Below are positions 29,078 through 37,588 of a DNA stretch of 59,705 nucleotides, one piece after another (positions within the stretch are counted from its first letter, which is position 1; every line of letters starts with the position of its first letter). Location of the stretch: NCBI RefSeq assembly GCF_016900355.1, contig NZ_JACJKA010000021.1:1-59705 (forward strand). Direction: 5' to 3'. The notes beneath the pieces were generated by a model, which saw only the letters and a list, made by a program, of their open reading frames with translations, ran no database searches and had not been told where the DNA came from. The DNA comes from Bacteroides mediterraneensis (GTDB lineage Bacteria > Bacteroidota > Bacteroidia > Bacteroidales > Bacteroidaceae). A program made the position numbers and the translations under genes.

Positions 29078-30091
29078 TTATATATTTTCCAATAAATGCT
29101 GAAAGGACGTATAACAGACAGTCTGTCCATTGACTTCTGTATAAAAAAGCAGATTGGAAGAACGAACTTCCAGCAACGGTAGTTTCTGATTTAGAGCTGA
29201 AGCATCCAAACAAAAATAATGATGACGGTTCAAGGCATTCTGTGTCCAATGACGCAAGATTTCATTCTCCGCTTTCAACACAATGAATTTTTCACCAGAC
29301 ACTTCCGGCGAAAAGCCCCCATGCATCAAATCAAACTTGATATGAGGGCGTTCACGGAACAACGTATCCATCCGATTGCCTAATATCAGGTCTTCCGTCA
29401 CTCCACATTCCAATCCTCCTTGCGAAGAAAGCAGCCAGAGACGGTCGGCCAGTACCAATGCCTGTTCTATATCATGCGTGGACAAAAGAATGGCCCTGTT
29501 TTCTTCCACTGCCAGCCGATGCAGCAGATTCATGATTTCAATCCGACTCACCACATCCAAAAAAGCCGTCGGCTCATCCAAAAGAATCAAGGGACACTCC
29601 TGTACCAGCGCCTTGGCAATCATCACTTTCTGCCGTTCCCCATCTGAAAGCTCCGCCATGTAACAACGCGCCTTATGTGCAATCTCCACTGCCTGCAACG
29701 CATGTTCCACCAGTTGCTTGTCCTCTTTATTCAAACGTCCGAAAAAGCCTGTATAGGGTTGACGCCCCAATGCCACCAGCTCATACACCGTCAATCCTCC
29801 TGCCTGCGTACGGTCGGTCAGCACCACTCCGATGGTTCTCGATAATTCCCGTTCGGAATAAGTCGACAAGTCACGTCTCAACAAATACAAATTCCCTGAT
29901 AAAGGAGGCTGTGCGGCTGCCAATGTACGGAGCAAGGTAGATTTTCCGGCTCCATTGGCCCCTAACAGGCACGTCAGTTCCCCTCGGAAAAGTTGAAAGT
30001 TCAATCCGGTATGCACTTCCGTCCGTTTCTTTCCTACCCGATACCCAAGGGTCAAGTTCTTCCCTTCTACCACTATTTCCGATTGCCTCAT
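29078..30091 (-). CDS. btuD: Vitamin B12 ABC transporter ATPase (BtuD-like)
   Basis: 337 residues. The ABC ATPase has Walker A (LLGANGAGKSTLLRTLA, about residues 38-54), Q-loop, signature ELSDGERQKVMIAKAL (about 144-159), Walker B LILLDEPTAFLDV and the switch His (LSTHDIEQ). A C-terminal extension of about 80 residues (260-337) is beyond the usual FecE/BtuD length and has no domain I recognise. The FecE-class sequence alone could be an iron-siderophore system; the cobalamin riboswitch at the operon head and the BtuG-like gene favour B12. Its start overlaps the permease stop by one base. Confidence 0.87.
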   Translation of the reverse strand: MRQSEIVVEGKNLTLGYRVGKKRTEVHTGLNFQLFRGELTCLLGANGAGKSTLLRTLAAAQPPLSGNLYLLRRDLSTYSERELSRTIGVVLTDRTQAGGLTVYELVALGRQPYTGFFGRLNKEDKQLVEHALQAVEIAHKARCYMAELSDGERQKVMIAKALVQECPLILLDEPTAFLDVVSRIEIMNLLHRLAVEENRAILLSTHDIEQALVLADRLWLLSSQGGLECGVTEDLILGNRMDTLFRERPHIKFDLMHGGFSPEVSGEKFIVLKAENEILRHWTQNALNRHHYFCLDASALNQKLPLLEVRSSNLLFYTEVNGQTVCYTSFQHLLENI

Positions 30092-31131
30092 CAGTTAAAA
30101 TATTGAATTCGACGTTGGTTAATGATGACATAAATAATGACCGGAGCTCCGAGAATCGGTGTCACCGCATTCAGAGGTATCACTCCCGACTCCCCCGGAA
30201 GCACACAAATCAAATTGCACAGCAAGGCCAAAGCCCCTCCGGAAAGCAAGGTGACCGGCATCAAGGAGTTATGATTGGAAGTACCCAGCATCAGACGGGC
30301 CAAGTGAGGAACAGCCAGACCGATAAAAGCGACCGGGCCACAGAAAGAAGTGGTCACGGCCGTCAGCAGTCCCGTAGCCAGCAGCAAGTAATTGCGTACC
30401 CGACGGATATTGATGCCCAAATTCTCCGCATAACGCGGCCCCAGGAGCAAAGCGTTCAACGGTTTGATTAACAGAACAGCCACTACCAGCCCCGCCAAAG
30501 TCAGCAAGGAAAAAGCCGGAAGCTGTTCCAAGGAAACGCCCCCGAAATTTCCCATTCCCCACACCATGTACGATTGCACGCCCTCTGCCGTCGCAAAGAA
30601 ATTCAACAGCGAAATCAATGAGGAAGCGATATACCCAATCATGATACCGGCAATGAGCAACATGACATTACTTTTGATTAAAGACGACAGAAAAAGAATC
30701 AGGGCCAACACAGCCACAGCCCCTAAGAAAGCCCCCAGAATGACTGAGAAGAAACCGGACAATGTAAACACACCCGTTGCAATGGTACCTCCTCCGGCCA
30801 GCATCACCAGAGCCACTCCCAGACTGGCACCTGAACTGATTCCCAAAATGGAAGAATCGGCCAACGGATTGCTGAACACCGTCTGCAACATCAGTCCGGA
30901 AGCCGAAAGGGCCGCCCCGCAGAGCAAGGCAGTCACACACTGCGGAAAACGCGACTCCCAGACAATGTAGGTCCAGCTGGCTTTTGCCGCCTCTTCGCCT
31001 CCCAAAATGCGCACCACTTCCCGTGCCGGTATATCCACCGAACCGAGAAACAGATTGGCCGCCACCAGAAGTAAAATCAGGAAGCCCAGGCCGACAAACA
31101 CCACCTCATTCTTTTTGCCTGTGAAAATCAT
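30091..31131 (-). CDS. btuC: Vitamin B12 ABC transporter permease (BtuC/FecCD family)
   Basis: An inner-membrane permease of 346 residues with about ten helices. The FecCD signatures SGLMLQTVFSNPLADSSILGISSGA (residues about 80-105) and GPVAFIGLAVPHLARLMLG (about 263-281) are intact. It works as a dimer with two BtuD subunits to import cobalamin delivered by the binding protein. It overlaps the binding-protein gene by 4 bases. Confidence 0.88.
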   Translation of the reverse strand: MIFTGKKNEVVFVGLGFLILLLVAANLFLGSVDIPAREVVRILGGEEAAKASWTYIVWESRFPQCVTALLCGAALSASGLMLQTVFSNPLADSSILGISSGASLGVALVMLAGGGTIATGVFTLSGFFSVILGAFLGAVAVLALILFLSSLIKSNVMLLIAGIMIGYIASSLISLLNFFATAEGVQSYMVWGMGNFGGVSLEQLPAFSLLTLAGLVVAVLLIKPLNALLLGPRYAENLGINIRRVRNYLLLATGLLTAVTTSFCGPVAFIGLAVPHLARLMLGTSNHNSLMPVTLLSGGALALLCNLICVLPGESGVIPLNAVTPILGAPVIIYVIINQRRIQYFN

Positions 31132-32264
31132 TCTGCTAATTTACTAAAATATTTCGGTTCATATCCCTCCAGCAATTCCGGATGGAAGATTTTTACCATA
31201 TCTTTCAGCAAAATCTCCGGATGGAACGGCGATTCCTCATAGAAAGGTATCCGATTCGTGTTGCATCCATAAATCTGACGCGTACGAAAAGCCTTGAAAC
31301 GGGCATACAACGCATAGTCTTTCTGTAACTCGCGGTAAGTCTTGTCATTCGGCTGGTTGTACTTTATCAGCCAGAAATCGGCATTCTCTCCTTTGTCGAA
31401 CACCGTTTCAAACGCCATCGGCACCGAACCGCTGTTCGGCAATTCGGCAAAGACATAATTTGCCCCGGCATCGGCATACAGCCGTCCCGTCGTACTCTTC
31501 CCTCCGGCAATGTACCAGGCGGAACCATATTTCAGGTCGCTCAGGACCGTAGGATGAGAAACCGCCTTGGCAGCCAACGCCTTCACCGACAGATATTCTT
31601 TCTCAATCTGGGCAAAGAGTACTTCACCTTTCTGTTCCTGTCCCACCAGCAAACCGTAGAAACGCAACCATTCGGCCCGTCCCAACGGAGAGGTTTCCAT
31701 ATAGTCCGCACATTCTATCACAGGCACGCCTAACTTACCTACCCTTCCGTAACCGCCACTGTTTTCAAACGGAGAAAGCATAATGGCATCCGGATGCAAG
31801 TCGATGATTTTCTCGATGTCCGGGCTCATACCGTTTCCACAGTCCACCACCGTACCTTTCTGATAGCCTTCCTGTACCTCCGGCATTTTAAAATACTCTA
31901 AGTTGCAGACACCCTTGATGCTCTCTGCACAGCCCAGCTCTTTCAGCACACTTCCATGCACTACTGAATAGACCACAGCACGTTCCAAAGGCACACGCAC
32001 CACAGTGCCTTCCGGCAGATTCTCCGGCACCGGCCGGGTCTTATCGGTCAACAGATAAGTGTGCAGGATTTTCAACGTATCCCACGGGTTACGTACAACC
32101 ACCAGCGTATAATCCGGAAACTTCACCACCGACAAGTTGGTGGCATACTTCATTTTCAGCGTATCCCCTCCCTCTTGAACGGAAGAAGTCTTGCTTCTTC
32201 CGCCACAGGCAGAGAGAAGCAAGACCATGATTACTATATGGGCAGATAGTAAAATTTGTTTCAT
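31128..32264 (-). CDS. btuF: Vitamin B12 ABC transporter substrate-binding lipoprotein (BtuF-like)
   Basis: 378 residues. A lipoprotein signal with lipobox LLLSACGG (Cys about residue 20) anchors the class III binding protein to a membrane. The Peripla_BP_2 fold spans about residues 45-370, including HPDAIMLSPFENSGGYGRVGKLGVPVIE. It passes cobalamin to the BtuCD complex. It is longer than E. coli BtuF (about 266 residues), as in other Bacteroidetes homologues. It lies 5 bases after the BtuG-like gene. Confidence 0.85.
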   Translation of the reverse strand: MKQILLSAHIVIMVLLLSACGGRSKTSSVQEGGDTLKMKYATNLSVVKFPDYTLVVVRNPWDTLKILHTYLLTDKTRPVPENLPEGTVVRVPLERAVVYSVVHGSVLKELGCAESIKGVCNLEYFKMPEVQEGYQKGTVVDCGNGMSPDIEKIIDLHPDAIMLSPFENSGGYGRVGKLGVPVIECADYMETSPLGRAEWLRFYGLLVGQEQKGEVLFAQIEKEYLSVKALAAKAVSHPTVLSDLKYGSAWYIAGGKSTTGRLYADAGANYVFAELPNSGSVPMAFETVFDKGENADFWLIKYNQPNDKTYRELQKDYALYARFKAFRTRQIYGCNTNRIPFYEESPFHPEILLKDMVKIFHPELLEGYEPKYFSKLAE

Positions 32265-32269
32265 AACAT

Positions 32270-33355
32270 TTATTCAGCTAAGAAACGGATATTGGTAGTC
32301 GCATTTCCTGTCTCAAACTTTTTCTTGAATTGTCCGTCTTTAGAATACACATATACATCATTCAAAGAACCATAAGGCTGGCTGATGATATATACATCTT
32401 CCGAAACCGGATCTACCGCAATTCCTCCCGGAGAGGGAACATCATTGATATCAATAAACTCTTTTTGTTCCTTCGTCTTCACATTATATACAAAACAAGA
32501 GTTTCTTTCAGGCAGGTAATATTCTGCATACAACACGTAAATGTTATCTCCCTTCTTTGCGGCATACGTGGCATTGCATACATCCTCTACCTCATTGGTC
32601 TGTACATTGATTCTTTGAAGAGTCTGGTAAATCCATTTATCTTCAGGCAAATTCGGACCTCCTGCATAATTACCATTAGACACCACATATACATATCCGT
32701 CTTTCCCGTCAAAACAAACAGTATAAGGATTTAATTTCACGGTTATATCCGAAGTCTTCGTCCATGATTTTACATCGACCACAGCTACCTTATCTCCTGA
32801 ACCATATCCTGAAATATTCACATACAGTTTCCCATCCACACAGGTCAAAGCTTCCGGATATGCTCCCACTTCCACACTTCCAGTAATCTCCTGTGATAAG
32901 GTATCTAATTTAGAGACCGTCCCGTCATAGGCAGAAAAGAACACACAACCTTCCGCAGCGGTTGCATAACGTGGTTGAATAGGCTGATTTTCCCCATTAT
33001 TCAACGGAATACTTTTGATCAATTTCCCTTGTAAGTCTAAAATCTCAATTTTAGAAGAAGTGCTTCCTATGGCATACATTTTCGACCCATACACACACAA
33101 ATCCTGCACATCGCCAAAGCCCTTTCCATTCTGTGCCTGATACAAATCACTACTTACCGTCTGGCTTGCCATATCAAACCATTGGATTGAACCGTCATTA
33201 GCACCCCAGTTTCCTGTATTTACAATATAAGCCCCATAAGTAGTTGTAGGTTCCGGATCAGTGGTTGGAGTAGGAATATCCTCATTATCACATGCGGTCA
33301 GACCGCCCACCAAAGGAATTGCCATGAAGGCCAGATAAAGCCAATTCTTTTTCAT
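32270..33355 (-). CDS. btuG: Surface beta-propeller lipoprotein, BtuG-like cobalamin-binding protein
   Basis: 361 residues with a lipoprotein signal (VGGLTACDNED; Cys about residue 22) whose acidic residues after the Cys resemble the Bacteroides lipoprotein export signal for the cell surface. The rest is a YncE/DUF5074-type beta-propeller (for example YVVSNGNYAGGPNLPE, GIAVDPVSEDVYIISQ). In Bacteroides thetaiotaomicron BtuG is a surface propeller that binds cobalamin very tightly and docks on BtuB. The position directly after btuB under a cobalamin riboswitch supports the same role here. Orthology is inferred from fold and context. Confidence 0.85.
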   Translation of the reverse strand: MKKNWLYLAFMAIPLVGGLTACDNEDIPTPTTDPEPTTTYGAYIVNTGNWGANDGSIQWFDMASQTVSSDLYQAQNGKGFGDVQDLCVYGSKMYAIGSTSSKIEILDLQGKLIKSIPLNNGENQPIQPRYATAAEGCVFFSAYDGTVSKLDTLSQEITGSVEVGAYPEALTCVDGKLYVNISGYGSGDKVAVVDVKSWTKTSDITVKLNPYTVCFDGKDGYVYVVSNGNYAGGPNLPEDKWIYQTLQRINVQTNEVEDVCNATYAAKKGDNIYVLYAEYYLPERNSCFVYNVKTKEQKEFIDINDVPSPGGIAVDPVSEDVYIISQPYGSLNDVYVYSKDGQFKKKFETGNATTNIRFLAE

Positions 33356-33373
33356 TCGTTCTCGTTTTTTAAT

Positions 33374-35401
33374 TTATAAATAATAGTTGATAGAAATCTT
33401 ATAATTCCTGCCAGGCATAGGATAAAAGCGTATCACCTCATAATTCTTGTTGGAAAGGTTCAACGCATCCAGTTGCACACGTAACTGATGCCGTTTCCAG
33501 GAGAATTTATGGGACAAAGAGATTCCATGGTCAGAATAAGGTTTGATACGATAACTGGGCAAGTTCTGCGCTAACGTATATCGTTCTGATGCATAAGTCA
33601 GATTGTACGACAAATTTATCCAAGGCGTTTCAAGGGTGAAATTCCCCCCACCGGAGTGTCGGGGTGTATACACAATCTGATTCCTCCAGGTCTTGGAATT
33701 TGGGTCAGTCACATCTTCCGCCTGCATAAAACTGTAGTTGGTGGTCAAATAACACTTCAGCCAATCTGTCACACGAGCCTCAGCCGACAAATTCACATCC
33801 AACCCTATCGTTTCCACTTTCCCTACATTCGTCATTTTCCACACAAACATAGTAGGAACTGCCACAATCTTATCTTTCACCTTATTGTAATAAGTATCGG
33901 CCGACACACTGAGAAAATCCAGAAAACCCAATCTGGAGCCGCTCCAAGTCACTCCGACATTTCCCTGTTTCGTCGTTTCCGGGCGCAATTGACTGTTTCC
34001 AATTATCAGATAATACAAATCGTTGAAGGTCGGCGTACGGAAAATGTCTTTATAGGAAGCCCGAAAACGCAAGCCAATCTCTTCAAACGGTTTCCATGAC
34101 ACACTGAATGCAGGAGAAAGACGTTTCCGGTCTGCAGCCGCCGTTCCAATACGTACATCTTCCGTAATATAGGTATTCAATAAAGAAGCTGTAGCCGTAA
34201 GAGAAGTACGTTGATATTGAGCAGCCACGGCCGTCAACAACGTATAACGCTGCGGGAACTGACACTTTTCCAGGTTCGTATGCAAATAATTATACACAAA
34301 ATCTTGTGCCAACGACAAAGAGAATCCTTTTCCCAAGTCTCCCCACAAAGTGGCAGACAAATAAGTCTCCGTCTGTCGGTAACGGTCATCGCTGATACCT
34401 GAAGCCTCCTCATTATAATCCCGGTTCCAGCTGTAATTGAACTTACCTAAGGCCTGAAGTTTAAGACGGTCGGAAAAACGGTTCTCATATCGGAACTGCC
34501 CGAAATAATTTTTATCAAAGAGCCGTTCTGCCGCATAGAGATTATCATAAATCACTCCGCCCGGCAACCCACGTTCCGAATCAAAAAGATAAGCTTTTAC
34601 CTGCAAATCCTGTTTGGAGGTAAAACTTGTGTACAAGGTAGCTTCCGCACGGTAAGTCCGTATGTCACTGTTGTTTCGCTTACTGTCAATCAGATTGTTC
34701 CCATTCCACATCTTAAAGGGATAATTGCCGTCTGCCCGCAAAAAGTCACCATATACAGACAACGAGGTGTGATCAGCCACCCGCTGATTGTATAAGATGG
34801 AAGGATTGACCAAACCGAAAGACCCTGCTTTCAGATTGGCATTGACATGATACGATGTTTCCTGAAAATCAGGCCGGGCCGTCTGAATGCTCAACACACC
34901 TGCAGAAGCAAAAGCACGGGCAGTCTGATAAATATCATCACTCTGCCCTATCGTCATGGTCAGTTGGGACACGTTATCCAACGAAAAGCGAGAGATGTCG
35001 ACCTGACCAGACTGACAGTCACTGACAGCTACCCCATCATAAACTACGCCTGTATGCTGGCTTCCTAGACTACGGACCGAAATCGTTTTCAATCCTCCGA
35101 TACCACCATAATCTTTCACCGTCACTCCCGAAAAATGGCGCACGGCATCGGCCACCTCATGTACCCCCAGACGCTCCATTTCCATTTTTCCCATCACCTG
35201 CAAGGGAGAAGTCGCTTTCACCGCCGGAGGAGTCTTCCGCACGCTCACCGTCACATCCGGAATCTGATGCACCTTTCCCGTAATGCTGTCCGAATCGGCC
35301 TGCTGTGCAAAAACACTCCCTACGCCTGTAAGGACACACAAACACACGGCTATAAAAAAGCGATACCCGACTATAACAGCCGGTTCATTCCATCTTTTCA
35401 T
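33374..35401 (-). CDS. btuB: TonB-dependent cobalamin receptor (BtuB-like)
   Basis: 675 residues from the ATG at 35401, chosen because it begins a signal peptide (RFFIAVCLCVLTGVGSVFA-QQ) and lies downstream of the riboswitch. The open frame extends to 35734 but would run through the riboswitch, so that extension is not coding. The plug domain covers about residues 55-165 (VADAVRHFSGVTVKDYGGIGG, SVRSLGSQHTGVVYDGV). The barrel ends in a C-terminal YKISINYYL strand. It transports cobalamins across the outer membrane using TonB energy, with the BtuG-like protein as lid. It is the first gene of the five-gene B12 operon. Confidence 0.92.
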   Translation of the reverse strand: MKRWNEPAVIVGYRFFIAVCLCVLTGVGSVFAQQADSDSITGKVHQIPDVTVSVRKTPPAVKATSPLQVMGKMEMERLGVHEVADAVRHFSGVTVKDYGGIGGLKTISVRSLGSQHTGVVYDGVAVSDCQSGQVDISRFSLDNVSQLTMTIGQSDDIYQTARAFASAGVLSIQTARPDFQETSYHVNANLKAGSFGLVNPSILYNQRVADHTSLSVYGDFLRADGNYPFKMWNGNNLIDSKRNNSDIRTYRAEATLYTSFTSKQDLQVKAYLFDSERGLPGGVIYDNLYAAERLFDKNYFGQFRYENRFSDRLKLQALGKFNYSWNRDYNEEASGISDDRYRQTETYLSATLWGDLGKGFSLSLAQDFVYNYLHTNLEKCQFPQRYTLLTAVAAQYQRTSLTATASLLNTYITEDVRIGTAAADRKRLSPAFSVSWKPFEEIGLRFRASYKDIFRTPTFNDLYYLIIGNSQLRPETTKQGNVGVTWSGSRLGFLDFLSVSADTYYNKVKDKIVAVPTMFVWKMTNVGKVETIGLDVNLSAEARVTDWLKCYLTTNYSFMQAEDVTDPNSKTWRNQIVYTPRHSGGGNFTLETPWINLSYNLTYASERYTLAQNLPSYRIKPYSDHGISLSHKFSWKRHQLRVQLDALNLSNKNYEVIRFYPMPGRNYKISINYYL

Positions 35402-35479
35402 GCAAGTTTTTAATTGTAATTCTACATTACGCACGTTCTTGCCATCCTTTCCTCGAGAATGCAAGCATGACTTTGTTTT

Positions 35480-35622
35480 GCAGGTCTTCTGACTTACTCC
35501 CGTTTGTCTTGCCTTCCCATCTTTCATTGAAAGACAGTGGCTGAGTAGTGGGTAGACAAACGTCACTATACGGAGCTCACAGCAGCGGGACTGTTCGGGA
35601 CTTTCACCCGATTCCCTTTTCA
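35480..35622 (-). promoter_or_regulatory. Cobalamin riboswitch
   Basis: On the minus strand, all the class landmarks occur in order: AAAGGGAATCGGGTGAAAG, then CCCGAACAGTCCCGCTGC and TGTGA, then the B12-box core GCCACTG, then GGGAAGGC, then the closing AAGTCAGAAGACCTGC. It lies 78 bases before btuB. It is expected to turn off the btuB-G-F-C-D operon when adenosyl- or other cobalamins are abundant. Confidence 0.96.
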
Positions 35623-35666
35623 TCCGTGATTTCGCCGAACGGAAATCAAAACGGAACAAAACATTG

Positions 35667-35694
35667 CAAATATACGGTTTTCTTGAAAAACAAA
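35667..35694 (-). promoter_or_regulatory. Promoter of the B12 uptake operon
   Basis: On the minus strand a -7 TATATTTG (35667-35674) is preceded by TTTG (35691-35694) as a -33-like element. Transcription from it would begin just upstream of the riboswitch. Confidence 0.6.
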
Positions 35695-35859
35695 GGTAAA
35701 TTTCTACAAAATTATCACACAAGCCTATAAACAAGTACCCTGGATACCCCTGTCATTCCCCACACAGAAGATGCCCGCCTTCACCCATTAAAATCTCCCC
35801 CTCATGCATTCCTTTAAACCGCCCGGCCTATTCCTTGAAATCCCCTTACAGATTCTCTG

Positions 35860-35937
35860 TTTCACAGTTTGGTTTTTGTATTCCACACTGTGAAATACAT
35901 ATTCCACACTGTGGTTTTTATATCCCGCAGTGTGGGA
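35860..35937. repeat. Array C: four imperfect palindromes at exact 21-bp period
   Basis: Units of about 15 bases start at 35860, 35881, 35902 and 35923. They read TTTCACAGTTTGG, TTCCACACTGTGAAA, TTCCACACTGTGG and TCCCGCAGTGTGGGA. The cores are palindromes centred on CACA-S-TGTG. The array lies in the gene-free stretch 35695-36061 between the B12 promoter and the antiporter promoter. The rest of that stretch shows only AT/C-rich sequence without a gene. Confidence 0.8.
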
Positions 35938-36061
35938 CAGAGAATAGGTAAGGAAGATTTCCACTTTATACAAGGCCGTCTCAAAAAATCCCCCGAAGGA
36001 AACTTCATCAAAAAATCCACAAATTTTTCCATGAAAAGCCCTTGTCCACAAAACATTTTCT

Positions 36062-36069
36062 TACCTTTG
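36062..36069 (+). promoter_or_regulatory. -7 element of the antiporter gene
   Basis: TACCTTTG matches TAnnTTTG and lies 58 bases before the antiporter ATG, leaving an AT-rich leader. Confidence 0.5.
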
Positions 36070-36127
36070 AGCATTTAATATTTACACAAACATTCACTTT
36101 TATTCGTTTATTAATCACTAAGGCATT

Positions 36128-37588
36128 ATGATTTTTACGGCAGAAAACATTTTGATGATCGGATCGATTCTTATTTTTTCCAGTATCCTCATCAGCAAAA
36201 CCGGTTACCGGTTCGGAATTCCTACCCTCTTGCTCTTTCTTGTAGTGGGTATGCTCTTTGGAAGCGACGGACTGGGATTGCAGTTCAACAGCGCTTCGGA
36301 TGCACAGTTCATCGGCATGATAGCATTGAGTATCATTCTGTTCTCCGGTGGTATGGACACCAAATACACCGATATCAAACCGGTACTCACTCCCGGTATT
36401 GTCTTGTCGACCGCCGGCGTCCTGCTCACCACCCTGCTGACGGGTGTCTTCATCTTTTATATTTCCGACTGGAACCGGACCAATATCGAACTTACCCTGA
36501 TGACTTCTCTGCTATTAGCAGCTACCATGTCGTCTACCGACTCGGCCTCGGTATTCAACCTGCTCCGTTCTCAGCGCATGAACCTGAAGCAGCATCTCCG
36601 CCCGATGCTGGAATTGGAAAGCGGCAGTAACGACCCGATGGCCTATATGCTGACCATCGTACTGATACAAGTCATCTCCAGCGGAAGCCATCCCGACTTT
36701 CTGCTTATCACGAAAGATCTGCTGGTACAGTTCTTTTTCGGAGGGGTTATCGGTTATGCCATGGGACGTTTCAGCGTATGGCTCATCAACCGTATCAATC
36801 TGTCGAACAGCTCCCTCTACTCCATCTTGCTGCTCAGCCTGGTATTCATCACCTTTACCATTACCGACCAGCTGCATGGAAACGCCTACTTAGCTGTATA
36901 CATCATGGGTGTAATTTTGGGAAACACCAAACTGGCTTTCCGGAAAGAAATCAACACGTTCATGAGCGGACTGACCTGGCTCTTCCAGATTATCATGTTC
37001 CTCACCTTGGGACTGTTGGTCAACCCACACGAAATGCTCGACTTAGCTGCGGTGGCCTTGCTGATTGGTGCCTTCATGATTATCGTGGCACGCCCGCTCA
37101 GCGTGTTCCTCTGCCTGCTCCCGTTCCGGAATATTACCGCCAAAGGCAAGCTGTTTGTGTCATGGGTCGGACTGAGAGGAGCTACCCCCATCATCTTTGC
37201 CACCTACCCCGTACTGGCCCAGATTGAAGGCTCCCAGCAGCTGTTCAACATTGTCTTTTTCATCACCCTCGTCTCACTGGTAGTTCAAGGAATGACCATC
37301 ACCAAAGCGGCCAAACTGCTGCACTTAGACTTGCCGGCTCCCAAGGAAGGCAATGAATTCGGCGTGGAACTGCCGGAAGAAATCGACACCCGCCTGACGG
37401 ACCTCACCCTGACAGCGGAAATGCTGGCCACCCAAAACAAACTGGCCGACATGCAGATTCCGAAAGGCACACTGGTCATGCTGGTAAAACGCGGCAGTGA
37501 GTTCCTCATCCCCAACGGGCAAATGGAACTGAAACCGGGAGACAAGCTGCTGCTCATCTCCGAAAACAAGCACAAGCCGGCTGATTAA
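36128..37588 (+). CDS. Potassium/proton antiporter (NhaP2/CPA1 type) with C-terminal TrkA-C domain
   Basis: An inner-membrane antiporter of 486 residues. About twelve helices (residues 1-390) contain the CPA1 features ALSIILFSGGMDTKY, SSTDSASVFNLLRS and LELESGSNDPMAYML (Asn-Asp of the ion site). A cytosolic RCK/TrkA-C-like domain (about 415-482; IPKGTLVMLVKRGSEFLIPNG, KPGDKLLLIS) likely binds a regulatory ligand. The layout matches NhaP2/CvrA K+/H+ antiporters, which protect against alkaline or osmotic stress. The last 4 bases overlap the convergent ppk gene. Confidence 0.9.
   Translation: MIFTAENILMIGSILIFSSILISKTGYRFGIPTLLLFLVVGMLFGSDGLGLQFNSASDAQFIGMIALSIILFSGGMDTKYTDIKPVLTPGIVLSTAGVLLTTLLTGVFIFYISDWNRTNIELTLMTSLLLAATMSSTDSASVFNLLRSQRMNLKQHLRPMLELESGSNDPMAYMLTIVLIQVISSGSHPDFLLITKDLLVQFFFGGVIGYAMGRFSVWLINRINLSNSSLYSILLLSLVFITFTITDQLHGNAYLAVYIMGVILGNTKLAFRKEINTFMSGLTWLFQIIMFLTLGLLVNPHEMLDLAAVALLIGAFMIIVARPLSVFLCLLPFRNITAKGKLFVSWVGLRGATPIIFATYPVLAQIEGSQQLFNIVFFITLVSLVVQGMTITKAAKLLHLDLPAPKEGNEFGVELPEEIDTRLTDLTLTAEMLATQNKLADMQIPKGTLVMLVKRGSEFLIPNGQMELKPGDKLLLISENKHKPAD

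Noticed and set aside
29078..32264. Iron-siderophore (FecBCD) transporter
   Set aside because: The permease and ATPase families also carry iron chelates, but a cobalamin riboswitch and a BtuG-like gene head the operon, so B12 is the better call.
35402..35734. N-terminal extension of BtuB by 111 residues
   Set aside because: The frame is open but runs through the riboswitch and lacks a signal peptide at its start. The ATG at 35401 begins a proper signal peptide.
35966..35980. Second copy of the GGCCGTCTCAAAA motif seen in the left-end terminator (124-170)
   Set aside because: Only half of the hairpin is present here and there is no matching arm. This is most likely chance or a decayed terminator.
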